Shown here: positions 26,052-35,178 of the stretch, piece after piece
How positions within the stretch are numbered: position 1 is the first letter of the stretch
Layout: every line of letters starts with the position of its first letter
Source: an uncultured Bacteroidota bacterium
GTDB taxonomy: Bacteria; Bacteroidota; Bacteroidia; Bacteroidales; UBA12481
Direction of reading: 5' to 3'
Assembly: GCA_903919925.1 (NCBI GenBank)
Contig: CAIXKO010000012.1
Coordinates: 1 to 54,659 of the forward strand
Length of the DNA stretch: 54,659 nt
The notes under the pieces: model-generated
What the model was told of the DNA's origin: nothing
Seen by the model: only the letters and a program-made list of their open reading frames with translations
Database searches by the model: none
Made by a program: the position numbers and the translations under genes

Positions 26052-26741
26052 ATGCGTTATTCAACAATTGCTGTTGTCACTTTGCTTTACTTTTCCTGCG
26101 GATTCGCACAAGTTGACTCCGTTAAAAGGGTAAAGTATTCTCCGGAATTTCAGTTTTCCTCTGGTTTGTATCTCGACTTTAGTCAGGTACGCGATAATAA
26201 CCCAATTCCATCCGTAAGGATCATATCTAATGCTGACCCTCTTGATTTTAACTTCTTTCGAAATCTCATCAAGAATAAGACAATAGGATATTTCGATGAA
26301 TTCGGTGCCCAACAGGAAATCAGCACCACAAATATTTGGGGGTACTGTCAGGATGGTAAAATCTATATTCAGTATAACGGGGAGTTTAATCGAATTCCAA
26401 TTATTGGACGCATCTGCCATTTTGTTGCTGATGTTACCATTATCGATAGTCACTATGACCCTTATTATTCCGATTACTATAACGGTGGTTATTACAATCC
26501 TTATTACTCGAGGCCATATAGCCGAACAACGAAAACTCGCGAGATGAGACAATACCTTCTTGATTTCGAGACTGGTAAGGTATTGAACTTTGATCGGGAA
26601 TCAGTCCAGGTATCTTTAATGCAAGATCCGGAACTTTACGATGAATTCATGAAAGTTAAAAAGCGCCAGCAAAACGATCTCCTATTCTTCTTCCTAAGGC
26701 GATTGAATGAAAAATACCCTGTTTTGGTACCGATCCGGTAA
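26052..26741 (+). CDS. secreted hypothetical protein with Tyr-rich loop
   Basis: I do not recognise this 229-aa protein. It has an N-terminal signal peptide (RYSTIAVVTLLYFSCGFAQ). A mixed beta region follows (GYFDEFGAQQEISTTNIWGYCQDGKIYIQYNGEFNRIP). Residues about 134-160 are extremely rich in tyrosine with Pro, Gly and Asn (about eleven Tyr), resembling a flexible surface loop. The C terminus is a charged helix. It is probably periplasmic or outer-membrane associated. It stands alone between the divergent aldehyde dehydrogenase and the lysozyme-like gene 134 nt downstream. The coding frame has normal codon use and is clearly real. Confidence 0.7.
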   Translation: MRYSTIAVVTLLYFSCGFAQVDSVKRVKYSPEFQFSSGLYLDFSQVRDNNPIPSVRIISNADPLDFNFFRNLIKNKTIGYFDEFGAQQEISTTNIWGYCQDGKIYIQYNGEFNRIPIIGRICHFVADVTIIDSHYDPYYSDYYNGGYYNPYYSRPYSRTTKTREMRQYLLDFETGKVLNFDRESVQVSLMQDPELYDEFMKVKKRQQNDLLFFFLRRLNEKYPVLVPIR

Positions 26742-26875
26742 GCAATACAACAAAAAAGGATTCATCACGTTACATATACAAGGACTAATATTCGTTGATC
26801 AACCCTGGAAAGCATCTGTCAGATTCCCATTTTTGATCTGGCACATGCATTTTAGTGTTACAATATGCTTTTTAA

Positions 26876-27454
26876 ATGAAATTCCGATACATCATATTAT
26901 TATTGACCTTTCTGATTAGGCCAGGTTTTCTGCCGGCCCCTGACCTCCCTCCGGATAGCAACCCATTTCTGCTGCTGGACAAAATGAGAAATGAGATTCT
27001 AAAAAACGATAAGGTACGCTACCACCTGAATTACAAACAATTCAAGAAAACTTTAGCCAAATATGAATCCAACTGCAACTGGAAAGAGTATAACCGGTTT
27101 GGATTCATCGGAAAGTACCAATTTGGCAAGAGCGCTCTCGATGCTACAGGCTATGGTCACATCAATTTCGAGTCCTTTAAATCGAATCCTTACCTGTTTT
27201 CTGAAAAGGACCAAGAAATAGCGATGGATGTACTCCTGAATATTAACGAAACAGTAATGCAGAAATCGATCAATAGGTATGTCGGTTTCATCATGCTTGA
27301 TTCTATTCGGATAACAAGACCTGGGATTTTGGCTGCTGCTCATCTGGCAGGCCCTGCTAATGTTAAAGAATTCCTGGATTCTTACGGGCAGAAAAATGCA
27401 CGGGATCGAATGGGCACCAATATCTCAGACTATCTTAATATTTTCTCCCGTTAG
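26876..27454 (+). CDS. putative secreted lysozyme/transglycosylase-like protein
   Basis: The 192-aa protein has a short hydrophobic N terminus (signal peptide or anchor, residues 1-20). The remaining domain looks lysozyme-like: a catalytic-type Glu in AKYESNCNWKEYN near residue 63, then GKYQFGKSALDATGYG, and a later ILAAAHLAGPANV that resembles the AAYNAG-type segment of lytic transglycosylases. Peptidoglycan cleavage is therefore plausible but unproven. There is no carbohydrate-binding or anchoring domain. It stands between an uncharacterised secreted protein and hisS, which has its own promoter box. Confidence 0.6.
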   Translation: MKFRYIILLLTFLIRPGFLPAPDLPPDSNPFLLLDKMRNEILKNDKVRYHLNYKQFKKTLAKYESNCNWKEYNRFGFIGKYQFGKSALDATGYGHINFESFKSNPYLFSEKDQEIAMDVLLNINETVMQKSINRYVGFIMLDSIRITRPGILAAAHLAGPANVKEFLDSYGQKNARDRMGTNISDYLNIFSR

Positions 27455-27496
27455 CATCCATCTGGATTCACAATTCCACGAGTCCCATTTTTATGC

Positions 27497-27504
27497 TATT
27501 TTTG
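27497..27504 (+). promoter_or_regulatory. Bacteroidota -7 promoter box for hisS-hutH
   Basis: TATTTTTG matches TAnnTTTG and ends 19 nt before the hisS ATG. Confidence 0.5.
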
Positions 27505-27523
27505 CTGCTAACCAGCATTTACT

Positions 27524-28921
27524 ATGAATCAGAAACCATCAATACCTAAAGGGACACGCGATTTCGGGCCTCTTCCGATGATGCGTCGTAATTATATTTT
27601 CAATACTATCCGATCCGTTTTTCAGCTTTATGGATACCTCCCGATAGAAACCCCGGCAATGGAGAATCTTGATACGCTGATGGGTAAATATGGTGATGAA
27701 GGTGATAAATTGGTGTTTAAGATCCTTAACTCTGGCGATTTTGCTAGTGGAATTGGTGAAGAACAACTTCAAAAGCTGGTTGAACATCCTGAATCTTCTC
27801 CACTAATCAGCAGGGTTCTTGCTTCACGGATTTCAGAGAAAGCTTTACGTTACGATCTAACAGTACCTTTTGCACGGTTTGTTACCCAGCATCGTGATGA
27901 AATAGTTTTTCCTTTTAAACGGTTCCAAATACAACCAGTTTGGCGAGCCGATCGCCCTCAAAAAGGCCGATATCGTGAGTTTTACCAATGCGATGTAGAT
28001 GTGATTGGCAGTGACTCACTCCTCAATGAAGCCGAACTGTTCAAAATAATCGATGAGGTTTTCTGTAAACTGGGACTTAGGGTAATTATCAAAATCAATA
28101 ATAGGAAGATTCTGGCCGGTCTTGCTGAAGCTTCTGGTTTAGCCGCAAACGTTACTGATTTTACCGTAACCTTGGATAAATTGGATAAGATTGGTATTGA
28201 TCAGGTAAAAAAAGAGTGGGTTTCAAGAGGAATATCCGATGAATCAATCGAAAAGTTAACACCCATCATCAGCAAAGCAGGATCTAATAATGAAAAAATT
28301 ACTGGTCTGAAAGATTTTCTTCATGCTTCTGCCATCGGATTAAAAGGAATTCAGGAGCTTGAAACCCTTTTTAATCTTATCCAAAAGTTCAAACTTACTG
28401 CTCCTGTCGAGCTAGACCTTACTCTTGCCCGTGGCCTGAATTATTATACCGGCGCTATAATAGAAGTAAAATCCCTTGATATCCAGATTGGTTCTATTTG
28501 TGGGGGGGGGCGCTATGACGACCTTACCGGGATTTTTGGAATGCCCGGCGTATCCGGTGTTGGAATTTCTTTTGGAGCTGACCGCGTTTATGATGTCCTG
28601 GACCAAATTAACGCCTTTCCGGCATTTGCCCAAACCGGTACTCAGGTACTATTCCTGAATTTTGGACTTGATGAGGTAGCTGTTTGCCAACCTTTAGCGG
28701 ATAGCATAAGAGCCAATGGTGTCAGATGTGAATTGTATCCTGATCCAGTAAAAATAAAAAAACAACTTCAGTATGCCGATCAGAACCATATCCCCGTTGT
28801 TGTAATGATTGGCGAAACCGAAAGAAATATCAGCAAGGCCTTAGTAAAAATCATGTCAACTGGCGAGCAGAAAAATGTGGACTTTTCGGAACTGGCAACC
28901 GAAATCCTGAAAATCATCTGA
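27524..28921 (+). CDS. hisS: histidyl-tRNA synthetase
   Basis: This class II synthetase charges tRNA-His. The N-terminal PKGTRDFGP, motif 2 region ([22 protein letters not shown]), the histidine-specific [10 protein letters not shown], motif 3 region [11 protein letters not shown] and the C-terminal anticodon-binding domain (about 370-465) are all intact. At 465 aa it is slightly longer than the E. coli enzyme and typical for Bacteroidota. The motif 3 glycines are encoded by an unbroken run of nine G residues at 28502-28510. It is followed 4 nt later by hutH, so the two are evidently co-transcribed. Confidence 0.95.
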   Translation: MNQKPSIPKGTRDFGPLPMMRRNYIFNTIRSVFQLYGYLPIETPAMENLDTLMGKYGDEGDKLVFKILNSGDFASGIGEEQLQKLVEHPESSPLISRVLASRISEKALRYDLTVPFARFVTQHRDEIVFPFKRFQIQPVWRADRPQKGRYREFYQCDVDVIGSDSLLNEAELFKIIDEVFCKLGLRVIIKINNRKILAGLAEASGLAANVTDFTVTLDKLDKIGIDQVKKEWVSRGISDESIEKLTPIISKAGSNNEKITGLKDFLHASAIGLKGIQELETLFNLIQKFKLTAPVELDLTLARGLNYYTGAIIEVKSLDIQIGSICGGGRYDDLTGIFGMPGVSGVGISFGADRVYDVLDQINAFPAFAQTGTQVLFLNFGLDEVAVCQPLADSIRANGVRCELYPDPVKIKKQLQYADQNHIPVVVMIGETERNISKALVKIMSTGEQKNVDFSELATEILKII

Positions 28922-28925
28922 AGTT

Positions 28926-30422
28926 ATGGAAACCCATCTGATCAGTCCTAAGAGGCTTACCTTGTCAATTATTAAAGATATAATCAGCAAGCCCACTCAA
29001 CTGGTTTTGTCAGAAGAAGCCAGGAAAAAAATTGTACGTTGCCGGGAATACCTCGATCGTAAGATTAACATGGATTCCGATCCTATCTACGGAGTGACCA
29101 CTGGATTCGGTGCTCTTCACAATAAAATTATCCCAACAAAGGATCTTCGGACTTTGCAGCTTAACCTGGTAAGATCCCATGCATGTGGCACGGGAGAACC
29201 AGTGCCTAAGTCGATAGTTAAAATCATGCTCTTGCTGAAGATACAGTCTCTTTCTTATGGCCATTCAGGAGTCCAGCTTTTAACGGTACTTCGGCTTATC
29301 GATCTGTTCAACTTTGATATTCTCCCTGTAGTTTATCAACAAGGTTCTTTAGGTGCCTCAGGTGATTTAGCGCCTCTGGCTCATCTTTCTTTGCCCTTAA
29401 TAGGCGAAGGTGAAGTTTGGCTTAATGATTCAAAAGTTCCAGCCAAGGTTCTACTCCTGAAATTTGGCCTTGATCCCGTTGAACTTCAAGCCAAGGAGGG
29501 ACTTGCGCTCCTTAATGGAACTCAGTTTATGAGTGCGTACGGTGTTTGGAACCTCATCAATGGTTTCCATTTATATTCATGGTCCAACTTGATAGCCTCT
29601 TTATCCCTTGATGCTTTTGATGGACGAATTGAACCATTCATATCAATTATACAGGAAATCCGCCCTCATCCCGGCCAGGTAAATGCGGCAAGGCAAGTTT
29701 TTAACTATCTAACCGATAGTGAATTAATTCACAGAAAGAAATCTCAGGTTCAAGATCCCTATTCCTTTCGATGCGTTCCTCAAGTACACGGTGCAACAAA
29801 AGATGCTCTTGATTATGCCGCAACAGTATTTTCCCGGGAGATAAATGCCGTTACTGATAATCCAACCATATTCCCTGAAGAGGATTTGGTAATCTCTGCT
29901 GGTAATTTTCATGGCCAACCTTTGGCAATAGCATTTGACCTCATGGGAATTGCTCTTGCAGAATTGGGGAACATCTCCGAAAGAAGAATTTATCAGCTAA
30001 TTTCCGGAACTCGAAATCTGCCTCCTTTCCTTGTGGCTGAACCTGGGTTAAATTCCGGCTTGATGATTCCTCAATACACCGCTGCATCACTGGTCAGCCA
30101 AAACAAACAATTGGCAACACCAGCGTCGGTTGATTCCATTGAATCATCTAATGGTCAGGAGGATCATGTTAGTATGGGAGCAAACGCCGCTACAAAAACA
30201 TACCGTATAATCACCAACCTTGAAACAATACTGGCTATCGAACTAATGAATGCCGCCCAAGCTATTGAATTCAGGCGCCCCGCCAAAAGTTCTTCGAAAG
30301 TTGAAAAATTGCTTGCAAAATATAGGGAAATAGTCCCTTTTATTCAAAACGACGAGATACTCTATCCGCACATTGGCAATTCAGCTGATTTTCTCAGAAA
30401 GGTTAATCCAGAGGATCTTTAA
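28926..30422 (+). CDS. hutH: histidine ammonia-lyase
   Basis: This enzyme deaminates L-histidine to urocanate, the first step of histidine degradation. The MIO prosthetic group would form from Ala144-Ser145-Gly146 in GSLGASGDLAPL. Tyr55 in YGVTTGFG, the QDPYSFRCVPQVHGA segment and SSNGQEDHVSMG are family signatures. At 498 aa it is full length. It sits 4 nt after hisS. No hutU, hutI or ftcD is in the window, so a complete Hut pathway is not shown here. Related MIO lyases or aminomutases acting on other amino acids cannot be fully excluded. Its 3' end overlaps the convergent Spy-like gene by 20 bp. Confidence 0.9.
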   Translation: METHLISPKRLTLSIIKDIISKPTQLVLSEEARKKIVRCREYLDRKINMDSDPIYGVTTGFGALHNKIIPTKDLRTLQLNLVRSHACGTGEPVPKSIVKIMLLLKIQSLSYGHSGVQLLTVLRLIDLFNFDILPVVYQQGSLGASGDLAPLAHLSLPLIGEGEVWLNDSKVPAKVLLLKFGLDPVELQAKEGLALLNGTQFMSAYGVWNLINGFHLYSWSNLIASLSLDAFDGRIEPFISIIQEIRPHPGQVNAARQVFNYLTDSELIHRKKSQVQDPYSFRCVPQVHGATKDALDYAATVFSREINAVTDNPTIFPEEDLVISAGNFHGQPLAIAFDLMGIALAELGNISERRIYQLISGTRNLPPFLVAEPGLNSGLMIPQYTAASLVSQNKQLATPASVDSIESSNGQEDHVSMGANAATKTYRIITNLETILAIELMNAAQAIEFRRPAKSSSKVEKLLAKYREIVPFIQNDEILYPHIGNSADFLRKVNPEDL

Positions 30423-30903
30423 TACCTTCCCTTCCAGCCCCTCTTGTGTTTCCAGGACTCCTTCCATCACGGATTTGATTGAGCATGTGATTCATGAATT
30501 CTTGCTCAATCCTATTTAGTCGCAAAACTTTCTTGATGGGGAGTACTGCCTTCAACCGGATAAAATAATCCTTTTTTAACTGTGCAAGCTTTATCTCCTG
30601 ATCAAGAATATCATTAAGCATATTGCTCATTTGATCCTCCGATAACTGACTGGGATCAAAGTCTTTGTGCATTTTTTCACGTTTTCCCCACATCAATTCT
30701 TCCCTTTTATCAAGGTACTCGTTATAGACTGGCCAGAATTTCTCAGCTTCCTCTACCGAAAGCTCGAGCTTTTCTGTTAAAAATGATACCCGCTCAGCCT
30801 TCATCTTTGTCATTGCTTCCTGAAATCGCGATGGCTCATTCTGTCCAAATGAAAATACCGTGATCAGTAGCATGTAGATCATTATCCAACCTCTTGTTTT
30901 CAT
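30403..30903 (-). CDS. Spy/CpxP-like periplasmic protein
   Basis: The 166-aa protein has a signal peptide (ending near FSFGQ) and a wholly helical mature part. The segment FLTEKLELSVEEAEKFWPVYNEYLDKREELMW and a second long helix (LLNDILDQEIKLAQLKKDYFIRLKAVLP-like) give the helical hairpin of Spy/CpxP/ZraP/CnrX proteins. It may be a chaperone or the periplasmic sensor of the adjacent sigma module. The few His and Met residues do not make an obvious metal site. It lies 11 nt after the membrane protein gene and two genes after the ECF sigma factor. Its last codons overlap hutH on the other strand. Confidence 0.65.
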   Translation of the reverse strand: MKTRGWIMIYMLLITVFSFGQNEPSRFQEAMTKMKAERVSFLTEKLELSVEEAEKFWPVYNEYLDKREELMWGKREKMHKDFDPSQLSEDQMSNMLNDILDQEIKLAQLKKDYFIRLKAVLPIKKVLRLNRIEQEFMNHMLNQIRDGRSPGNTRGAGREGIKDPLD

Positions 30904-30914
30904 AGTGAAAATTA

Positions 30915-31355
30915 TTAAAAACCTACCGATTGATAAATGTATTCCTCGGCAAGATCCGGATCCATTTGTATAAGTTCATTCACTTCAGCAGAGACCTGCT
31001 TTTTTAAATCAATTTTGTTGTCCTCCATATAACCAGCCAATTGACCTTCGTGGAATTCAGCTCCATAAAAATCGACAAACAGTGCAATATTCTCCTGAAA
31101 TCTCACCTCCTGCAAAGGCTCCCAATAGTAAGCCCGAACGCCAAACCAGCCAATAATGATAGCAGCTGCAATTCCTGAAACCCATGCCATCCATGGTTTT
31201 ATCAATCGTTGCTTTTTTAATGGTTCTATACTTACCTCTTGAGTTAACCGCTCCATCATCCGATCCGGAAAACCGGCAAAATACCCTTCAGGAACCGTGT
31301 ACTGATCCTTTCGGTACTGCTCATCTTCCCAAAAATAATTCTTTGTTTTCATCAT
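30915..31355 (-). CDS. single-pass membrane protein, putative anti-sigma factor
   Basis: The 146-aa protein has a basic/charged N-terminal cytoplasmic part of about 50 residues, one transmembrane segment near residues 54-72 (MAWVSGIAAAIIIGWFGV) and an acidic C-terminal domain. That is the topology of anti-sigma factors. No zinc anti-sigma (HxxxCxxC) motif is present. It lies 41 nt downstream of an ECF sigma factor gene and upstream of a Spy-like periplasmic protein, which supports a regulatory role. The assignment is by context, since the sequence itself is not recognisably a known family. Confidence 0.5.
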   Translation of the reverse strand: MMKTKNYFWEDEQYRKDQYTVPEGYFAGFPDRMMERLTQEVSIEPLKKQRLIKPWMAWVSGIAAAIIIGWFGVRAYYWEPLQEVRFQENIALFVDFYGAEFHEGQLAGYMEDNKIDLKKQVSAEVNELIQMDPDLAEEYIYQSVGF

Positions 31356-31396
31356 TTTGCTCTCCAGGTTTTTAGACTAGGATAAACCTGTTCGGT

Positions 31397-31948
31397 TTAA
31401 TCAGTTGCTTCAAAAGCTCCTTGTATCTTGCGCACAGCATGAAAATAGGATGCCTTTAATGCACCAACTGAGGTTCCTAGTATCCCTGCCATATCCTCGT
31501 AAGTCATTTCATCAAAGTATTTCATCTGAAAAACTGTTTTTTGCTTTGGTGGTAAATGATCAATTGCTATTAAAAGCTTCTGAAACAATTCATCACCATT
31601 AAAATACGGGTCAGATTTCAGGCGATCCTTGATAACATTATCCGGGTCATCAGCAATCATAGCTCTTTCTCGCTGACGAGCCTTTAAAAAGGTGATGGCT
31701 TCATTTGTGGCTATCCGGTACATCCAGGTAAACAAACCGGAAGTTTCCCTAAATCCGGGTAATCCTTTCCAGATTTTGATAAAAGTATTCTGCAGCACAT
31801 CATCAGTATCTTCATGTGCTAGTAACATTCTCCTGATGTGCCAGTATAGCTTCTCCTGATACTTTGCCAGAATCAACCGAAAAGCACGATCTCTTTGACG
31901 AGGATCGCGGAATTGAACAATTAATTCGGCATCATTGGTTCGATCCAT
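31397..31948 (-). CDS. ECF-type RNA polymerase sigma factor
   Basis: The 183-aa sigma-70 family protein has region 2 (DTDDVLQNTFIKIWKGLPGFRE, then LFTWMYRIATNEAITFLK) and region 4 with a helix-turn-helix (LPPKQKTVFQMKYFDEMTYEDMAGILGTSVGALKASYFHAVRKI). There is no sigma-1.1 region, so it is an ECF group member. Its start lies inside the 3' end of the transketolase gene (17-bp overlap), and a strong GGAGGG ribosome binding site sits just upstream. The following membrane protein and Spy-like genes probably control or form part of the response. Confidence 0.92.
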   Translation of the reverse strand: MDRTNDAELIVQFRDPRQRDRAFRLILAKYQEKLYWHIRRMLLAHEDTDDVLQNTFIKIWKGLPGFRETSGLFTWMYRIATNEAITFLKARQRERAMIADDPDNVIKDRLKSDPYFNGDELFQKLLIAIDHLPPKQKTVFQMKYFDEMTYEDMAGILGTSVGALKASYFHAVRKIQGAFEATD

Positions 31949-33989
31949 TCAGCCCTCCAACAAGAAGCAAAACCTGATTGACCACATTTTTTGCAGTAAA
32001 CCCGAACTTTTCATCCAGAATTTCTGCAGGAGCTGAAAAGCCAAAATGATCCAACCCCCAAATCTGGCCATTGGATCCAACCAATCCCTGGAGGGTAACT
32101 GGTAATCCGGCGGTCAAACCAAATACTTGGGTAAAAGGAGGAATTACCTCGCTTTGGTAAGCCCTATCTTGTTCTCGAAACAAACCTTCCGAAGGAACTG
32201 ACACAACCTGAACCTCTAAGTTATATTCATTCTTTAAAATACCAGAAGCCTCCACCAAAGTAGCCACCTCAGAACCATTTCCTATCAAAATTACTTTGGG
32301 ATTCAACCCTGTTTTGCACACAATATACGCCCCGGATAAGGCTTTGTTGGCAGACTCAATCCTGGTGACCCCTTCTGCGGATGGAAGATCCTGAATATTT
32401 TGCCTTGACAAAAGAAGGGCTGTAGGAGTTCCTGTATTGTTCAATGCCATTTTCCAGGAAATAACAGATTCGGCGGAATCTGCTGGCCGCAACACTAACA
32501 TCGAAGGGTTGCCCGAATGATTACGAAGTTTTTCGAGTAATCTGATTTGCGCTTCCTGCTCCACAGGCTGATGAGTCGGGCCATCTTCCCCTACACGAAA
32601 AGCATCATGTGTCCATACATAAATCACCTGCAACTCCATTAATGCAGCAAGTCGAACTGCGGGTTTCATGTAATCTGAGAAAACAAAAAATGTTCCACAA
32701 ACCGGAATGATACCGCCATGAAGGGCTATCCCATTCGCAATTGAAGCCATCGTCAATTCAGATACTCCGGCATGTAAAAAAGATCCTCCAAAACTATGAT
32801 ACTCCAATGCCTTTGTATTTTTCAAGAATACATCTGTCTTATCAGAATTTGCAAGATCTGCAGACATAACCACCAGATTCTCGATCTGCTTCCCAAGCTC
32901 AGCAAGAACCGAGCCGGAGGATTCCCTGGTCGATAGATTAGCTTTCATCTGGAAGTTTCCCCAATCAATTGATGGTGCTTTTTTGTCCAGCCAGCTATCC
33001 ATTCTGCTCTTCAATTCGGGATTCAGTTTTGCCCATTCCACTCCGGCAGCTTTTCGTTGCGCCACCTTATCACACTTATCATCAAGCTTGCCTTGATAAT
33101 ACTCAGCTACCTCAGGAAAAATGTGGAAAGGATCCGATGGCTCTCCTCCAAGATTCCTGATAGTAGCCTCAAAAGAGGCTCCCGCTTTACTGATGGGTTG
33201 ACCATGAGTCGAAGTTTTCCCTTCAAAAAGATGACCGCTAGAATCCATACAACCTTTACCCATTATGGTTTTCCCAATAATCAAAACAGGCTTGTTGGTT
33301 TCCGAAACCGCGTCAGAAAGAGCTTTGCGTATCTCATCTTGATTATTGCCATTAATGGTTATCACCCGCCACCCCCATGACTGATACTTCATGCTGGTAT
33401 CTTCACGGGTTACTGCAGAAGTTTCGGTTGATAACTGGATATCATTGGAATCAAAAAACATGATTAGGTTCTTAAGACCAAGGTACCCGGCAATTCGGCC
33501 TGCTCCCTGGGAGATCTCCTCCTGAATTCCACCATCAGAAATATAAGTGTAAATCTTATGTGAGGTCCATTCTCCAAACCGGTCAGCAAATATCCTCTCT
33601 GCTATAGCGGCTCCAACGGCCATCGTGTGGCCTTGGCCCAACGGACCACTTGTGTTTTCAATGCCTCGACCAGGTTCTACCTCGGGGTGGCCGGGGGTAT
33701 GACTTCCCCATTGTCTGAAATTCTTCAAATCATCCATGTCGTAGGATCCTGTCAGTGACAAAATCGAATATAACATAGGTGACATATGCCCTGGATCCAG
33801 GAAAAAACGATCCCTGAATGGCCATAACCTATCTGATGGATCGAATATTAAAAACTCTGAAAAAAGTACATTAATAAAGTCAGCTCCTCCCATCGCACCC
33901 CCTGGATGGCCTGATTTTGCTCTCTCTACCATTGAAGCCGATAATATCCGAATGTTATCCGCCGCCCGATCAATTACTTGTTTGTTCAT
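31932..33989 (-). CDS. tkt: transketolase
   Basis: This ThDP enzyme of the pentose phosphate pathway transfers two-carbon units between sugar phosphates. The ATG at 33989 (NKQVIDRAADNIR) is used; the longer frame adds a non-conserved leader. Key segments are AKSGHPGGAMGGAD, GHMSPMLYSIL, the ThDP-binding GPLGQGHTMAVG, ISDGGIQEE, and in the pyrimidine domain VWTHDAFRVGEDGPTHQP. At about 685 aa the length is normal. It is divergent from ychF and followed by an ECF sigma gene that overlaps its end. Confidence 0.95.
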   Translation of the reverse strand: MNKQVIDRAADNIRILSASMVERAKSGHPGGAMGGADFINVLFSEFLIFDPSDRLWPFRDRFFLDPGHMSPMLYSILSLTGSYDMDDLKNFRQWGSHTPGHPEVEPGRGIENTSGPLGQGHTMAVGAAIAERIFADRFGEWTSHKIYTYISDGGIQEEISQGAGRIAGYLGLKNLIMFFDSNDIQLSTETSAVTREDTSMKYQSWGWRVITINGNNQDEIRKALSDAVSETNKPVLIIGKTIMGKGCMDSSGHLFEGKTSTHGQPISKAGASFEATIRNLGGEPSDPFHIFPEVAEYYQGKLDDKCDKVAQRKAAGVEWAKLNPELKSRMDSWLDKKAPSIDWGNFQMKANLSTRESSGSVLAELGKQIENLVVMSADLANSDKTDVFLKNTKALEYHSFGGSFLHAGVSELTMASIANGIALHGGIIPVCGTFFVFSDYMKPAVRLAALMELQVIYVWTHDAFRVGEDGPTHQPVEQEAQIRLLEKLRNHSGNPSMLVLRPADSAESVISWKMALNNTGTPTALLLSRQNIQDLPSAEGVTRIESANKALSGAYIVCKTGLNPKVILIGNGSEVATLVEASGILKNEYNLEVQVVSVPSEGLFREQDRAYQSEVIPPFTQVFGLTAGLPVTLQGLVGSNGQIWGLDHFGFSAPAEILDEKFGFTAKNVVNQVLLLVGGLNGSNQ

Positions 33990-34040
33990 ATATATATGTA
34001 TCAAGGTTTCTAAGTAACAAAGCGAAAATAGCAATTTTTT

Positions 34041-34048
34041 TACCTTTG
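34041..34048 (+). promoter_or_regulatory. Bacteroidota -7 promoter box for ychF
   Basis: TACCTTTG matches TAnnTTTG and ends 18 nt before the ychF ATG at 34067, in the divergent tkt/ychF gap. Confidence 0.5.
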
Positions 34049-34066
34049 CAGACTAATAAAAAACCT

Positions 34067-35164
34067 ATGGGACTAAAATGCGGCATTATTGGGATTACAA
34101 ATACCGGGAAAACAACCCTGTTTAACTGTATCTCTGAAACAAAAGTAGCTACCAGCAATTTCGCTTTTAGCACCAACAAGTCAAATCTTGGCCAGGTAAA
34201 AGTACCTGACGATCGGCTCCTAAAACTCGATTCCCTCATACATTCCGCCAGGGTAATGCCTACTACCGTGGACATTGTTGATATTCCTGGTTTAACTAAA
34301 GGGTCCTCAAAGGGCGAAGGTGTCGGAAATAGCTTTCTTGCCGACATCCGCAATTGTGATGCCCTAATCCATGTTGTTCGTTGTTTCGATGATCCCAATC
34401 TACCTCATATCGATACGACCATCAACCCGGTCCGTGATCGGGAAACCATCGATCTGGAACTGCAGATCAAGGATTTAGATGCCATCGATAAAAGAATTTT
34501 AAAACTCGAAAAGGCAGCGCGAACTGGTGATAAGGCTTCTAAGCATGGATTAGATGTGGTCAATGGGATAAAAGCACACCTGGAAGATTTTAAGAATGTA
34601 AGAACCCTTAACCTTTCTCCCGAAGAGTTGGAACACATTAGCGATTTATGCCTGCTATCCTTAAAACCTGTTATTTACGTTTGCAATGTTGATGAAAAAT
34701 CTGCAATTAGCGGAAATTCATACTCTGATCGGTTTATCGAATCTGTAAAAGATGAAAAAGGTGAAACTCTAATTATTGCGGCTAAGGCGGAATCAGATAT
34801 TGCTGAATTGGAAGACATGGAAGACCGTTTGGCATTTTTATCCGAACTAAAGCTGAATGAACCAGGAGTAAATAAGCTGATACGTTCTGCATTTTCAATA
34901 CTAAACCTCGATGTGTTCTTTACAGCCGGTCCAAAGGAAGTCAGGGCTTGGACTATCCGGAGGGGTGCCACGGCCCCTGAGGCTGCTGGTGTAATTCACT
35001 CTGATCTACAAAGAGGATTCATCAGGGCCGAGGTGATTAAATATAAGGACTACATCTCCTACAAAACAGAAGCTGCTTGCCGCGATGCCGGAAAACTGTT
35101 TATTGAAGGAAAAAACTACATTGTCGAAGACGGAGATGTACTCCACATACGTTTTAATGTCTGA
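34067..35164 (+). CDS. ychF: redox-regulated ATPase YchF (Obg-family)
   Basis: This is the universal YchF/OLA1 ATPase, which associates with ribosomes and the stress response. The start is the ATG at 34067 (GLKCGIIGITNTGKTTLFN). The longer frame extends through the promoter and into the divergent gene. The P-loop is GITNTGKTT, the G3 DIPGLTKGSSKGEG and the altered G4-equivalent VCNVDE (ATP rather than GTP specificity). A coiled-coil insertion (about 125-195) precedes the C-terminal TGS domain ending VEDGDVLHIRFNV. At 365 aa it is full length. The degenerate PafA-like gene follows 14 nt later. Confidence 0.95.
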   Translation: MGLKCGIIGITNTGKTTLFNCISETKVATSNFAFSTNKSNLGQVKVPDDRLLKLDSLIHSARVMPTTVDIVDIPGLTKGSSKGEGVGNSFLADIRNCDALIHVVRCFDDPNLPHIDTTINPVRDRETIDLELQIKDLDAIDKRILKLEKAARTGDKASKHGLDVVNGIKAHLEDFKNVRTLNLSPEELEHISDLCLLSLKPVIYVCNVDEKSAISGNSYSDRFIESVKDEKGETLIIAAKAESDIAELEDMEDRLAFLSELKLNEPGVNKLIRSAFSILNLDVFFTAGPKEVRAWTIRRGATAPEAAGVIHSDLQRGFIRAEVIKYKDYISYKTEAACRDAGKLFIEGKNYIVEDGDVLHIRFNV

Positions 35165-35178
35165 TAAATACATGAAAT

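Noticed and set aside
26061..26552. Long antisense frame inside the Tyr-rich protein gene
   Set aside because: It is a shadow of the Tyr-rich repeat codons on the opposite strand; no start signal or family match.
33917..34066. N-terminal 50-codon extension of YchF
   Set aside because: It runs through the divergent tkt start and the promoter box; the family start aligns at 34067.
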